Notes under the pieces: model-generated
Databases searched by the model: none
Seen by the model: only the letters and a program-made list of their open reading frames with translations
Told to the model about the DNA's origin: nothing
Position numbers and translations under genes: made by a program
Part shown: one piece after another, positions 25,969 through 38,057 of the stretch
Layout of the letters: every line of letters begins with the position of its first letter
How positions within the stretch are numbered: the first letter of the stretch is position 1
Assembly (NCBI GenBank): GCA_028023455.1
Contig: JAQFVV010000063.1
Span: 4,707,081 to 4,771,080 of the forward strand
DNA from: Epiperipatus broadwayi
Taxonomy: Eukaryota > Onychophora > Udeonychophora > Euonychophora > Peripatidae
Length of the DNA: 64,000 nt
Direction of reading: 5' to 3'

Positions 25969-27671
25969 TAGGTAGAAGAAAAGGTTTGACACTTTAAAAA
26001 TGTAAATTTGAATGAGAGAAAAAAGATAAGTTGGAAGAATTTTAATGGATATTAACAGATATTATTTAGTTAATGATAAATTCCAAATTATTAAGAAAAT
26101 TATAAAGCCAAAGAGGAATTTGATTAAGCATTATTTCAGTCGTAAGAATTTTTTTTTTTTCGATGCTAAGTCTATTTTTGCGAGAAAAATTTTAAAAAGA
26201 GAGTAAATTTTTAAAAAAGGAAGAAAATAGATCGGTCAGTTTTAAGAGGGGGAAGCGAATCGCCATTTGATGATGAGTTTTATCATTTTTTAATTTTTAA
26301 TTTGCTCTGCAGAAATAATGATTTTTAAAAATATACAACTTTTATTAACGAATCACTGCTTAGTTAACTCAGGTTAAAAACAAAGCAACTTTAAAATACC
26401 TGATTAAAATTAGTTTAGGTAATGCTTATCTACTTATCTAAAATCGATATATATATATTTACTTTTATAGAAATTTCGATAGGATTTACCGATGAACTAA
26501 AATCATGATAGATTTACAGAAATTTTATACGTTCAAAAAATCTCTACGAAAACAATTTTTAAAATCTTAAATATGATTTTAAATAAAAAGCATTTCACGT
26601 AAATCTGATAATGCATTTTAGTAAATAACGATAGAAATTACATCTCAATTTTTTGTATTAAGAACTATGTATTAAAAAAATAAATTAAAACATATATTCA
26701 ATAAATAATTTAATTTCTTAATTGATGTTTTGGTATTTATTAATAATTAAAGCAATCTTTTAAAATATTGCGAATATATATAAAAGGTATATCGTCAAGA
26801 TTATCCCTAGCATTATCCATCAAATAGTTAAGGAATACTATTTTACAAAGCAGTGTAGAGGCGCTGCAAGTAATATTATGTATAAAGAAGATTAAAGGTT
26901 CATCCAATAAAAAATTGTCAACATATAAAAGTGGGTGTTAAAACAGTAAATGAAAAAAATCGATGTAAAATCAACAGGGATTTTGATTAATGGAATTTAA
27001 AATATTCTCTCAATTGAAAACTAATTTACATATACCACCAAGGGTATGGCTACAGTTTGATTTTTTAAGGATCATAATATTTTTCTGATTTAACTTTGCA
27101 GGTGTGTAGCATTTCGATGGGATCCGGAAGTTTGAAAAATCATTATTATGATTAATGACTATAACATGAAGTGCAAGCCCACCACAAACTCCATGCAGGA
27201 TCTTATAAACTTCCTGGGATTCATAAGGAAGAAAATATTTAAACCTAAAATTTATAATATCCCATAGAGATCTTATGGAATATACCTATGTTGGTATGAA
27301 TAATAATCCCATCACTGCCAAAAATATGAATGCAGTAGAACACTAATATCATCATCAGCATTTGCTCTTAATGTTATGAATACTGGTCAAAAATAACTAC
27401 TTTCCAAGCACCATGATCATAAACAGATATAGCATTCTTCACCAAAGAAAAATTAAAGAATCCACCTAGTTCTTTAAATGTTATGATAATATATGTAAAT
27501 TATTTCTCACTTCGGGAAAACAAATCTTTTAATCACAACACTGATCAATTATATATGAAATTTTTTATTTTCTATCACATCCTTCAACACACACTTTTAT
27601 ATTTTAAAATATTTCTATTGTTATCATAAATTTAAGAAGACCATATAGAGAAAAGCTTTCATAAAGTAAGT
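25969..27671. other. A/T-rich DNA, nothing recognised
   Basis: No supported gene or element. A mixed-composition patch at about 27110-27330 shows no family resemblance on either strand. Confidence 0.5.
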
Positions 27672-27998
27672 CTGAAATGGACAGCTGAAGAGTTGTGGGG
27701 TTGAGTGGTTTGGAGCCTGTACATTAAAGTATGAAGATTGACTATCTTAATATAAGCTGAGCTTTGATTGTATATATGTGTGGAGATGATAATCTGGACC
27801 AACTGACAAGTGCTGGTTTAGCACAAAATACGGATATTGGTCATTATTTATCTTTACGACATGTGTGTGATCAGGTGTATCAGCAGTATGAGATAGCATG
27901 AATGGTTGAGGGTCATGTGAAAGTCTGAGTTCAAACCCTCTATATATTACACATGTAAGTGCAGGTATGAAAAAGGTTGTACTGTAAAAAAAATTCAT
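27672..27998 (+). repeat. Interspersed repeat family C, copy 1 (tRNA-like box present)
   Basis: Shares about 300 bp with two minus-strand copies at 51160-51560 and 51706-52115. Common landmarks are GGAGCCTGTACATTAAAGTA, CTATCTTAATATAAGCTGAG, CTGGACCAACTGACAAGTGC, and a B-box-like GAGTTCAAACCCTC preceded by GTATGAGATAG. The box suggests an RNA polymerase III-derived SINE, though no clear A box is seen. The 83-codon minus-strand frame at 27747-27998 is simply the antisense of this repeat. Confidence 0.65.
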
Positions 27999-28896
27999 AT
28001 TTTAAAATAAAGTAAGTCTATAATTCGTAATAATCAAATGTAAGCTAAGCATATACTGTTTTTTTTTAAAAAAAACTTACTTTCTGAAAGCTTTCCTCTA
28101 TACGGTTTTCATATATTTATGATTACATTTTAGTGTGGGTTAAATCTTATACTTTTATAATTATATTTCTATTGTGTTTTTTGATTAGAAGCACTCTGAA
28201 TCATTAATAGTATTATATGTATTATTGTTTGAAGTGCCTCTGAAATAGTTTTAAAATAACATTCACTACTCAGTTGAATACAGGTGTGATTCTACCAAAA
28301 TTACCAGAACAACATTAATTATAAATAAATAAATTCACACAATATTGTTTTTATATTTTTAGTCCACGAAAATCTTTATTTACATATGCACACATATAGA
28401 CTGCATATACATTAAGTATTGTAAATTCAGTAATATAAGCAAAAAAAAAAAATAAAAAATAAAAAAAATAAAGCTTTTACTTATAAATAGTTTTTTGATG
28501 AGTTCATTACAATAAAAAATAGTCATAGATGTATTATTATTTCTGATATTCTCATAAACCACTACATGGTTTGCTATGCATAGGTCTTGTATTTTGTTTG
28601 TAATTTTTTGATTTTGATTTGGCATTACTTTTTAAATTTTGCAACAATTTATTTTTGATTTTAGTTATCTACAAATATAGTTATTTCAACAAACTTTTAT
28701 TAGTGTATATATATTATAATCAATAAAATGTAATTTTAGACTTATGGGCACTTTTTATTTTTTTTCTCTCTCTATATATATGTATTATAAGAAAGATTTT
28801 TCTGCTTGTACAGTTATAATTTAGGGCATTTACATGAAATGCTTTTTATTTAAATAAATAAATAAATTATATAAATTTAAACAACTAATAATTGAA
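27999..28896. other. A/T-rich DNA, nothing recognised
   Basis: Long poly-A/T stretches (28438-28472). The minus-strand frame at 28380-28625 is low-complexity and hydrophobic with no family match. Confidence 0.5.
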
Positions 28897-29640
28897 ATTA
28901 AACAGAGAGACTGCAAACCTCTCACTCTTATTAGCCAATCAGGTGTTATTAATAGTGATCAAATCGTAAACACAAGACAGAGAATTTAATAAGAAGAGGG
29001 CATCCACCCTCCTCTTTACTTGTCTTTCTATATATCTAAGCCAGTCTGAAGTATTTAGATTTGAAAGTGAATCTTCAAACATATTCACATTTAATTCACT
29101 GAGTTTAAATTACAAACATACAGCGTGAAATCCTACGATTTACTACACAGCAGTTTTTAGATGTTATAACTTGCAGTAACGTATGTAAATAATATTTAAT
29201 TTAATTTACAATTTGATCACTATTAATAACACCTGATTGGATAATAAGCACAAGAGGTTTGCAGTCTCTCTGTTTAATTTCAAATATTGTTTGCACTTTA
29301 TAAATTAAATATTATTTACATACATTACTGCAAGTTATAACATCTAAAAACTGCTGCATAGTAAATCATAGGATTTCATGCTGTATGTTTATAATTTAAA
29401 CTCAGTGAGTTAAATGTGAATATGTTTGAAGATTCACGCTTTCAAATCTAAATACTTCAGACTGACTTGGATATATAGAAAGACAAGTAAAGAGAAGAGT
29501 GGATGCCCTCTTCTTGTTAAATTCTCTGTCTTGTGTTTATGATTTGATCACTATTAATAACACCTGATTGACTAATAAGCATGAGAGGTTTGCAGTCTCT
29601 CTGTTTAATTTCAAATATTGTTTGCTCTTTATAAATTAAA
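28897..29640. repeat. Fold-back repeat with two inverted ~310-bp arms
   Basis: The left arm (about 28897-29205) and right arm (about 29296-29620) are reverse complements, with roughly one difference per 15-20 bases. Shared landmarks include TTAAACAGAGAGACTGCAAA, CAATCAGGTGTTATTAATAG, GAAGAGGGCATCCAC and CTTCAAACATATTCACATTT. Between them (29206-29295) lies an extra inverted copy of the outer end, so the terminal sequence occurs three times. No coding potential. It looks like a non-autonomous fold-back or MITE-type element. Confidence 0.8.
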
Positions 29641-29704
29641 TATTATTTACAACTAATAATTGTATAATTCAAAAAAGATTTTAGTGTCATATATATATAT
29701 ATAT

Positions 29705-31307
29705 TGTACCGGGTTCAAATATGAGATGTTCAAAACACCGGTCTCTTAGGCAGAGAAGAACATACTCAGAGAGTATGTATGTCCAAACGATAGCTATAAA
29801 ATATATAACTAACATTACATTTCCAGGTCATAACTTCTTCTCAATTGTTGAATTCAACACCAAGTTCAAAACACTTTTTTGTTTTGTATAAACATGGGTG
29901 CCAGTTATTTATCCAAAAGAATAAACAATGCACTTTGAACAATGGCCACGAATTCAATGCCTAAGATATACCCATGACTATCTCAGTCTATTTTTAATCA
30001 ATAACAGATTATACAAAATTAGTGGTGAAATAAATTGATAAATGAATTGTGAAAAGAATTGACTGACAAACAAAGTTTAAGTTTAAAGACAATTTATTTA
30101 ATTAACACTAATTATACTAAATTTGAATACTTTTATAATTTTTTAACTAACATAATATTGGTATTTTTTATTATGCACATACTTAATTCACACACTGACA
30201 TATATAATAAAGCATTAAATAGTATTTGACATTTAAAACACACAAATTAATAGTTCATTTTTTATGTGCTATAGAGTTCATATCCTTGACTCTTGGAGAA
30301 TTCACATGAATTTTTATGAATGTGATGGCTACTTTATAAATGAAAATAAGAAAAGTTATTACCTAGGATTTTAGATGTAGATGCATCTTGCTGTTTGCTG
30401 CTTCTAATGAAGTATATCTAACCGGTTAGATTTGAAGTTTCCTGTGGAGATTTGATGCTTATTAGTTGGTATTATTCTTGGAGACAATTAGATATTGACA
30501 GAGATTCTTCAAGCTGTTACACAGACATTATTTTCACAGGCAGGTCTTGCTGTTTTACTGAACTCCAGGATAAAGACAGCCATATGTTTCCAATGGCAAC
30601 TAGCACTGTATTTCTAACTGAATGAACTGAACTGTTATCTTGACTCAATGAACTGAACTGATGCAAGTAACTTGACTGACTTGACTAAATGTCTGATAAA
30701 AAAATTGTCTATTTATAAATGATGCGTGTTTTCATTTTGATATCACCCAGAAATATCTGTTGTCAAAATTTCTTTCATTAGTAGCTAATCCTTTTTAATC
30801 TTGTTGTTGGGTATTTTAATTAGCAGCCATCACAAACATGTTGTTTTTTGTTTTTAATTAGTAGCCATCGTTGTGGTTTTTAAATATAATTTTCATTTAT
30901 TTCATTTTAACATTTATTTTTAACATTTAATATGCATATACTTATTACATTTACAGTCACACATACATATATAAATTTTATTCTAAAATCAACACTAGTT
31001 GTAAGATGACTTTTTTTCCCATTAATTTAAACAAAAGAGATTTATATTTTGAGACTTTTGAATTATATTTCAACTATTAATAATAATATGACAAACTCTT
31101 TAAATTCAAAACTTTTAGTTTGATGTTTCTAATTAATTAATTGCAAATTTTATTTTAAAACTCTTTGACTTTTAAATCTTATTTTTATGAAAACAAGCTG
31201 CAATAAAACTCTTACACTTTTATCTATTATTTCTCTTTTAACAAAAGATTTTTGTTTTACTAATTTTTTAAATAAAATTATTATGTACCAGCTATGATCT
31301 TGGTACA
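29705..31307 (+). mobile_element. LTR-like element (family D), copy 1, in a TA microsatellite
   Basis: A 1,603-bp unit starting TGTACCGGGTTC and ending GATCTTGGTACA, so it has TG...CA ends with a 6-bp inverted TGTACC/GGTACA. A diverged inverted copy lies at 48394-50049 with the same ends. No reading frame of note. Ends and lack of coding fit a solo LTR or another non-autonomous element. Flanks are (TA)n on both sides, with TATAT directly repeated, but that cannot be told from the microsatellite itself. Internal landmarks shared by both copies include GAGACAATTAGATATTGACA and GGCAGGTCTTGCTGTTTTAC. Confidence 0.65.
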
Positions 31308-31669
31308 TATATATATATATTGTAGCATTGCTAAGCTATCTACAAGTTAAGAATAAATAGACATTATAATAGTATTAGTTACATCAGATTTGTAAAGGCC
31401 TGTGGGTTTTTTTAAATTGTGCTCTAACCATTTTTTTTAAAGATTTAATGTAAATTAAACAAAAGATTTTAACATAATATAAATAAATCTCTGAATTTTA
31501 ATAAAGCTAAATTAAAATTTACATTTTTAAATATACCTATTATATTTGACAATGTCAAGGCATGTGGTGTGATGTGATGTATTTTGGCTTCTCCTTAAAT
31601 GAAGTCAAAAATATCTCGGCAATTATGCCCAGATAAACCTGTTAGCCACTTTATTTTCCATTCCCCACT

Positions 31670-32040
31670 CTAAGTCTTCCCATATTCTGCCCCATCCCAT
31701 TTTCACAACATAATCTTTGTCAACTCTATGGCCTTTATATCTAAATCCTCCTTATCTTTTCACAAACCCAGCATAAAACTCAATAACTCACTGTCTGTAT
31801 AGTCCCTTTGTTCATACCTTTTCTCCCATAACTTCATTATCTGTATCCTTTCTGCTTTCAAGCATTTACATTCAATCAACAAATGCCTAATATTTTCTAT
31901 ACCTTACACAATTTGCATACCAAATCACCCATAGTTTTCCATTTACATGTATATTCTCTTGTTGCTAAAGATCCTGTTCGAGCCTTAAACAATAAACTAC
32001 TTTCCTTACTATTATCATAAATTAACTCGCGTCCAATATT
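31670..32040 (-). pseudogene. LINE ORF2 C-terminus with zinc knuckle, decayed (3' part)
   Basis: The minus strand reads GRELIYDNSKESSLLFKART, then GSLATREYTCKWKTMGDLVC, KLCK, a frameshift, and ENIRHLLIECKCLKAERIQI. This is the post-RT segment common in several metazoan LINEs: LFKARTG followed by a C-x2-C ... H-x4-C knuckle. In-frame stops later show it is dead. The 5' continuation of this LINE lies at 34660-35380; the two parts were separated by insertion of the solo LTR at 32055-34642. Confidence 0.65.
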
Positions 32041-32054
32041 TCATTTACTTCTAT

Positions 32055-34642
32055 TGAAGCAGTCAGATCTGAGTTCGATCCTAGCTTCATGTTATTTACC
32101 CTAATACTAACCTTAAATTTCCGATGCAATGGGGCTTTATATGTTCAATCCACGCTAATTTCCATAATGAATAACTTATTTCAAATGCGTAGCAAAATTA
32201 ATTAGTTTAGTTTAAAATTGATCAATTCTCTAAATAAATTCATGATAAAATATTCATGAATTTATATATATTAAATTGCGTGGATTGTGCGTATATATAT
32301 TTGTAAATATTAAATATATATAATTGTTCGAAAGTTTCATTGCGTCGGGAATACTTGTTTTTTTTTCACCTTTAAATAATTTGTAAAGTTTCGGTGATTA
32401 AAAGCTACATTCCTTCGATAAGCTTTAAAATTCTTAAAAACAATAGTAAAGCTTTATGAATTGGAAAAAGATAAGGATACATTTTTCTAATTAAATCATT
32501 TTCAGATTTTAAGAATTCATTTTCAATTAGAGAAGGAATTCAAGCTAATTAGTTTGAAAGCCTTATCGAGGGAATGTATTTGAAAACAACTAATTATAAA
32601 AAAAGACATTGATAATAAAATGAGCGCTAGCCGGAGGCATCAGTGAACAGTATATATAGCCCTGAAAAGTCAGGAAAAAAGGCTAGCTTTTGTTGTCGAG
32701 TAGTGCAGTGAACTCTGTGCGTATAAATTGTATTTCATCATGATAGAGGGCTAAAACATCAGGAATCTGGCTACGGTTCCTAAAGTCCCGAGAAATATTC
32801 AATGGGGCTGCTGAATCTTTTCCGGACCGATCATGCTGCTAAAATTATGAAAAGCTATTAAAATGCTGTTCCAGTAATCAATCAATGGTGCCTATGTTTT
32901 AACAACCTGGAGGTGTGAATTAAAGACTCAGCACAGAAGGGTAATATATTTCTAAATGAACGTTAAACTTTCTGGCCAGTTCGAACTTTATTCTACTCTC
33001 CTCCTATTTAAGAGCTCTTTATTCTTCAATGTAAAATATTTATAAAATGCTACTGTAAATCTATAGCGTAATTCTTTCAATCTCTAGTCTTTAAACTTTT
33101 TCTTTTCTTACCTGGCGGTTCATTTAATATATATATATATATTTGTGTGCTTTAATGTCGTATTTAAAATTATATGCCAATAATCTCTCGACTCGATGAG
33201 CTCCTTTGATCTATTTGCCTCATGCAAATAATATATTAATTTTAAATAGTAATTCTCACCCATTAGAACTAAATTTATAAGTTCTATCAATCATCGAGTC
33301 GAAAGAAATATTACATGTTTACTATTTTTATAATTGGCTAATAATAAATTATTAGCTCCGTTTTTCACCTATGTCCCCAGCTCTTAAGTTGCAAGTGTTT
33401 TTTTATACTCACATAAGGTTAAAATATTGATTTCTTGTTCCACTAATATATATTTATTTAAATATAATCTTTGAATATTTTTATTGCAAAACGGGTCGAT
33501 AAAGGGTTAACTATATTTTAATTCCACTTTGTTATTTTCTTTAGCTTCAGGAAGAGCACGTTGTTAGGGCATAGTTAATATAGTTTCTAAATACTTTCAA
33601 ATAAGTTTTCTTAAAAGCCTGCTTGACTTTAATTAATTGGTCAAGTCATCATGTAGAGCATTCTACTGGGTTTTATTTTTCAACGATGACCATCAAGTCA
33701 TCATCATCGAACGTTGCTGACGCAGGGCAATCTTCCGCTCCGTTAGGCTGGTCGGTGATCATATTCTCTTATTTAAATTTCTCAAGGAAGAAAGTACCTC
33801 CTTTCGTATTCATTAGTCAAAGGGCGTAAGACTTGTTAGATGCAAGCTGCCATAGGACTTCAATCATCAACTAGCGATCATATTTCAATTTTACTCTCTG
33901 CCTCGTAAGCCGCCAGTACCGTTGCATCTCTGTTCCGGTAAAACCCGCTCCATGCTCATAATTCGTGATGAAGTGATTTAAATTAAAGTCGAACAAATTC
34001 TCAAATATATTATTAATTCAATAAGTTTCAAATCAATTTTAATGTTATGCCCTAAAATACGTTTTGCTCTTCATGAATAGATTTCCGAACGTGAAAATAA
34101 ATCTCACATTCCACCGTAATAAAATTAGAACAATCATTTCCATTCTTAATGAATACCTTTATCCGCCTTTATATTTCTCGTTGGGGGCATAGACATAGAA
34201 TTCTATGTTGTGTAATAATTGTTGGCATATGATAAGGACTGCCACTCTTATTATATTTGTAAATTCTCTTAAAGACTAGAGGTAATTAATGCATTCTATG
34301 TTTTATGGAAACGAAACAAATTATTCTTATTAAATATTTTCTAACATACTTGGTTTCTCAGTTCATCATTCTTTTATAATTATTTAAATGTTAATACTCG
34401 CTGTCTGTGTTGGCAACCCGAACATACATATGATTCGATTTAAAAGTAGTCAAAGTTAATTGATATCCGTGTCAGTAAAAGGGTATCTAGTCTTCATCAA
34501 CCGTTGAGCTAGTTCTTGGCGCATAGCACTGTGCCATCAATTTCTGCTATCTGAGCTGTTGAGTTGGGCTTGAATTCAGTTTTGGTTCAGCTGAGTTTGA
34601 ATCAGATTTGACTTGCGGTGGTGGTGGGTTTCGACAGGTACA
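32055..34642 (+). mobile_element. Solo LTR (family E), copy 1, nested in a LINE
   Basis: A 2,588-bp unit with ends TGAAGCAGTCAG and CGACAGGTACA, flanked by the 4-bp duplication CTAT (32051-32054 and 34643-34646). An inverted copy with the same ends lies at 38058-40675 with its own duplication, ATAC. TG...CA ends with 4-bp TSDs and no internal coding region are typical of solo LTRs left by recombination of an LTR retrotransposon; 4-bp TSDs are known in some Gypsy-group elements. The length is at the high end for LTRs. A TATA-like box lies at 32651-32658. The insertion split a minus-strand LINE whose reading continues on both sides. Confidence 0.75.
32651..32658 (+). promoter_or_regulatory. TATA-like box of LTR family E copy 1
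   Basis: TATATATA in the context CAGTATATATAGCCCTG, about 45 bp upstream of a stretch conserved in both LTR copies (AGTGCAG then AACTCTGTGCG), a plausible transcription start area. The same arrangement occurs inverted in copy 2. Promoter function is inferred. Confidence 0.4.
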
Positions 34643-34659
34643 CTATATATATTTAAACT

Positions 34660-35380
34660 CTTCTTACCCTCCATAATTTTTTATTAATGCTTCTATTCTT
34701 TTATCCCATTCCTTACCACTATAACACTCAAAATACTCCTAACCCAATCACCCCACTTTTTATAAAAGTATACTGTTATAAATTCTTCATCCAAATCTTT
34801 TGCATACCACATTACCTTTCTCACCCATCTTGTTACCTGCCCTTTACTCATAACCCAATTAAACACTATTTTGGCTATTTTTTTACTATCCATAAACTGC
34901 AACCTATCAAACATTTTCATTTTACTTTTTGCATCTCTCATATAAAAATTTGACCATCCCATTTCTCCTCGAATTGCCTCCTTTGCTGTCTACATCTCTG
35001 CATCTAATACATGTCTTCTTACTTCCCTTTGTACTTTCTCTAAATAATCTAAAATCCTTTTATTAATGCATCATTACCATATGTTAACCCTGCTACTGCA
35101 ACTCTTTTTCATACAATTCTAGCTACATCATATTCATTATATAAAAATACTGTTAGTTTCTTTACCAAACGTGTTCTTTTCTTTGCTTCATTTACAAATT
35201 TTTTCTCCCATTCATCCATGCAATTTTTCTCATTACATAAGATGATTCCCAAATACTTAGGTCTATCCACCACACTTAACGTAATATCTCCCAATAAAAA
35301 TTCTACATCTTCTCTTTCCCCAGTATTAACCATCATTATATTTGATTTTTCTTCACAATTATATATTTACTAGAGTGCCA
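34660..35380 (-). pseudogene. LINE reverse transcriptase C-terminal part, decayed (5' part)
   Basis: Minus-strand frames at 35336-35109 read CEEKSNIMM-like then EFLLGDITLSVVDRPKYLGI followed by E-W-E-K-K-F-V-N-E-A-K-K-R-T. This is the end of the LINE RT palm (K-S-x-x-M) and the thumb motif (V-x-x-x-KYLG(I/V)). Frames at 34962-34693 continue with RDAKSKMKMFDRLQFMDSKK, typical of the linker before the C-terminal knuckle. The catalytic YADD part is missing: the copy is 5'-truncated near 35380, as usual for LINE insertions. It continues at 31670-32040 beyond the inserted LTR. Confidence 0.65.
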
Positions 35381-35384
35381 TCTA

Positions 35385-36030
35385 AATAAAAATTAAAATA
35401 TATATTTTTTTGATTTTTTTCAATAATGTCATGACTTATCATAATAGTTTTTTTTTAAATTTTATTAATAGTTACCATTTATTAATGTTGGAATACAAAA
35501 ATGACAGCCATTTTTGTAATATTTTTATTTATTAAGTATAATATTTGTATAATTTTTTTTTATTTGGTTGCTTTAATAATTTTTTTCAACATTTAATATA
35601 AATATGATTTTTTATTAAACTTTGCTAAGTATGTTATTCATCTGAACTATATTAGAGAATTGACAGGGCATGAAATGACAGTGAACTTTAATGCTGAATT
35701 ATGAAACACACTTGTGGGTGTTTCTGCAATTGAATGGGAGCTGTTACCATGAAATATGTACTATATCTAGTAGTTAAAATCACTCATACTGATTCCCCCC
35801 CCCCCCAAATTTAAATTTTTTTATTTAATGGCAGAATTATTTCTTTGACATAAATGTGGTGGTTGTAAATTTGACACATGTTATAAAACCAACATTAATA
35901 CATTCACCAATAAGACAAGAGGGAAAATATGGATTTTATCTATAATATATATCCTAGTGTCAGTAGAATGTGTTGTCACATTTTATTTTTGTATTTTTAT
36001 CTCTTTATTAAAATAAAAAATGTTAATAGT
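35385..36030. other. A/T-rich DNA with poly-C run
   Basis: Nothing recognised apart from a run of about twelve C at 35795-35806. Confidence 0.5.
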
Positions 36031-36113
36031 CAAGCATTGGTGGTCGAGTGGTCAGCACATCAGCCTTACAAGCAGTTGTCCCGGGTTCGCTTCTCGGCTG
36101 ATGCTTTGACACA
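36031..36113 (+). repeat. tRNA-derived SINE (family 1), copy 2, best preserved
   Basis: The A box TGGTCGAGTGGTCAGCAC and B box GGGTTCGCTTCTCGG are clear. The ends AAGCATT and GATGCTT can pair over 7 bp like an acceptor stem. The T arm CCGGG-TTCGCTT-CTCGG is intact. The anticodon-like loop CTTACAA would be UAC. It is followed by an A-rich tail. Extra bases between the T arm and acceptor strand, and the dispersed copies, argue for a SINE or processed tRNA-like repeat rather than a working tRNA gene. Confidence 0.8.
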
Positions 36114-37079
36114 TTAAAAAAAAAGAATAACAGTAACTTATAATTATAATAAGAGGAGTTAAAATGTACTGAAATATTACTATTGATAAAAGAAAGAGAT
36201 TGAAGTTGATGAAATTAAAAAGTAACTAAAAGTTAACAAATAATTAAAATTAATAATTATAATGATTTATTTTAAAACAAATTCAAATTTGCAAAAAAAG
36301 CAATATTTTTCCATCTGTTTTCTTTTTTCTATTCCTCGATTTTAATTGTTTTTTTTGTGAATGAATATGTAAGATGTCCAACAATATACTTTTTAATAGA
36401 TATTTTTTGATAAGCACTGATGGTTAGTTATAAAGAACCAATAAATGATGTAGGACAATATATTTTGCTAGCAAAGAGAATGAATCTGAAACTACCTGCT
36501 ATACTATAAAAAAGAAGTAATTGTCAAGCAATATATAGTTTGCAACAGCTTTCTTGTATTGAAGTTTATATAGCAAGATATACTTGCTGGTGAGATTAGT
36601 ATTTATTATTATACATTTATTTTATTTTTTATGCCTTAATATGTATGAATGGTCTGCTCCAAGCAGGTATTCATCTCTGCCATCTCATACAATTCTGGAG
36701 GTGAGAAGGTAACCCTAGTTTAAAAAAAAAGACACCCATCATTGTTTGAAAAAAATATGCTTATCTTGTTCATAAATTAGAATCACCATTGCTTTTGCCT
36801 TCAAAATTATACCTGTTGATAAATCGTGAAAAAAGAACACCAAGGCTTACTCCAAAGACTTTTTATTCATTTACTAGCCAACAATAAGATCAAGAGTTAT
36901 TGAATCAACTTTTATTTATTCATTTGCTAGCCAAAACAAAAAAAACAAAACAAGGATTACTTCATATTTTTTTTACTTTCAAAAACAAATTTATTGCATA
37001 TTTAGACTAAAGAAATACAGACTGAACAGCATAAAACAAGTAAAAGGTTATAAGATAGCATATAAATAAAGGAAAAGAT
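36114..37079. other. A/T-rich DNA with short ACTTTTTATT-type repeats
   Basis: Two imperfect units around 36842-36960 carry TTTATTCATTT(A/G)CTAGCCAA. Related units recur at about 41430-41560. No gene seen. Confidence 0.4.
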
Positions 37080-38057
37080 TCATATTTGAGATGATGCTTT
37101 GTACAGGATGCTTTTATGTCAAATTCTTGGAATAGTTTCTGTGCATAGTTTTGCCAACTATGCTTTCATTTTCAGTTCAAATTTTTTAAAAACTCTGGCA
37201 GTATGTTATCTGCTGCACCTTTCTTGACTTAAAACAATCCAAAACATATTCGTTCACCAACATCTACAAGATATATTAAGGTAGATATTAGTGGAAAATT
37301 GTGAAAGACATATCTGTAATTCTGCTCTAATGACATTTTTTCTCACTTTATCAATCTTGGATTTAGAAGTCTGCTTTCAAGCTTGGCAACTTCATTATCA
37401 GTAATAGTAGTAGTACTTTTAGAAATAAACAATTCAAATCAAGCAATAGTAGTAGTACTTTTAGAAATAGTTTTGCATCCAAGTTTTCATAACTATGACC
37501 AGATCTTACAACTAGATCTTGTAAAATTTTGCTTCTCCATAGTTTCTTCTCTAAGTTTGTCAGCAATTTCTGGATCATTGGTGGATAAAAATGGTTATAA
37601 AGATTAGTACTGATTTTGTTTTATCCTGTAATGAATTGTTTCTGATACCAATAAGAGTTACTCTTTGGCAACTGTTACTAAAATTATGTTAAACTTACTA
37701 TAACAAATGAAAACTGGAGAAATTTTATTAATTTTCTTTTGAAGGTAACTACTATATTGACTTCAATTTGTTTTGCTTAAATTTCATCTTGGACAAGATA
37801 ATTTTCACTTGTAGGAATGTGGACTCCAAGAGCGATTAGACTTGGTTTATATTAACTATGAGTTCAGTAGGTAAGTAAATCATTTTTATCAAAACAAAAC
37901 ATAAATCAGGAGTTGTTTCTGTTTGCCATCTGTCAATTTGCTTTATCCTCATTTATATATCTCTAAAAAACTAGTATAAAAGTTGAAAACATGAAAGAAG
38001 ATCTGGAAGAGAAGGATAGGGTCAGTTTGTATTGGAAAGTTTATAAACATTACATAC
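37080..38057 (-). pseudogene. Jockey-like LINE: endonuclease end, linker and RT start, decayed (3' part)
   Basis: Minus-strand pieces follow a Jockey-type LINE polyprotein. VYKLSNTNWPYPSLPDL resembles the family's NVYKPPN-x-x-WP. TTPDLCFVLIK resembles PDLCFVS. NDPEIADKLREETMEKQNF followed by S-S-x-K-x-W-S-x-L-x-K-L-G matches the linker between endonuclease and RT. VKKGAADNILPEFLKNL matches the RT entry motif K-x-GK-A-A-GPDNI-x-PEFLKNLG. It decays after that, so no catalytic RT palm remains. Numerous stops and frameshifts; a 39-bp internal duplication (AGTAGTAGTACTTTTAGAAA twice, 37404 and 37448) is present. The 5' continuation is at 40676-41090, beyond the LTR inserted at 38058-40675. Confidence 0.65.

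Noticed and set aside
34687-34953. 88-codon plus-strand frame
   Set aside because: Antisense to the minus-strand LINE relic, which shows the recognisable motifs.
36031-36113. Functional tRNA gene
   Set aside because: Boxes A and B and an acceptor-like stem are present, but extra bases, mismatched arms, an A-rich tail and six dispersed relatives indicate a SINE.
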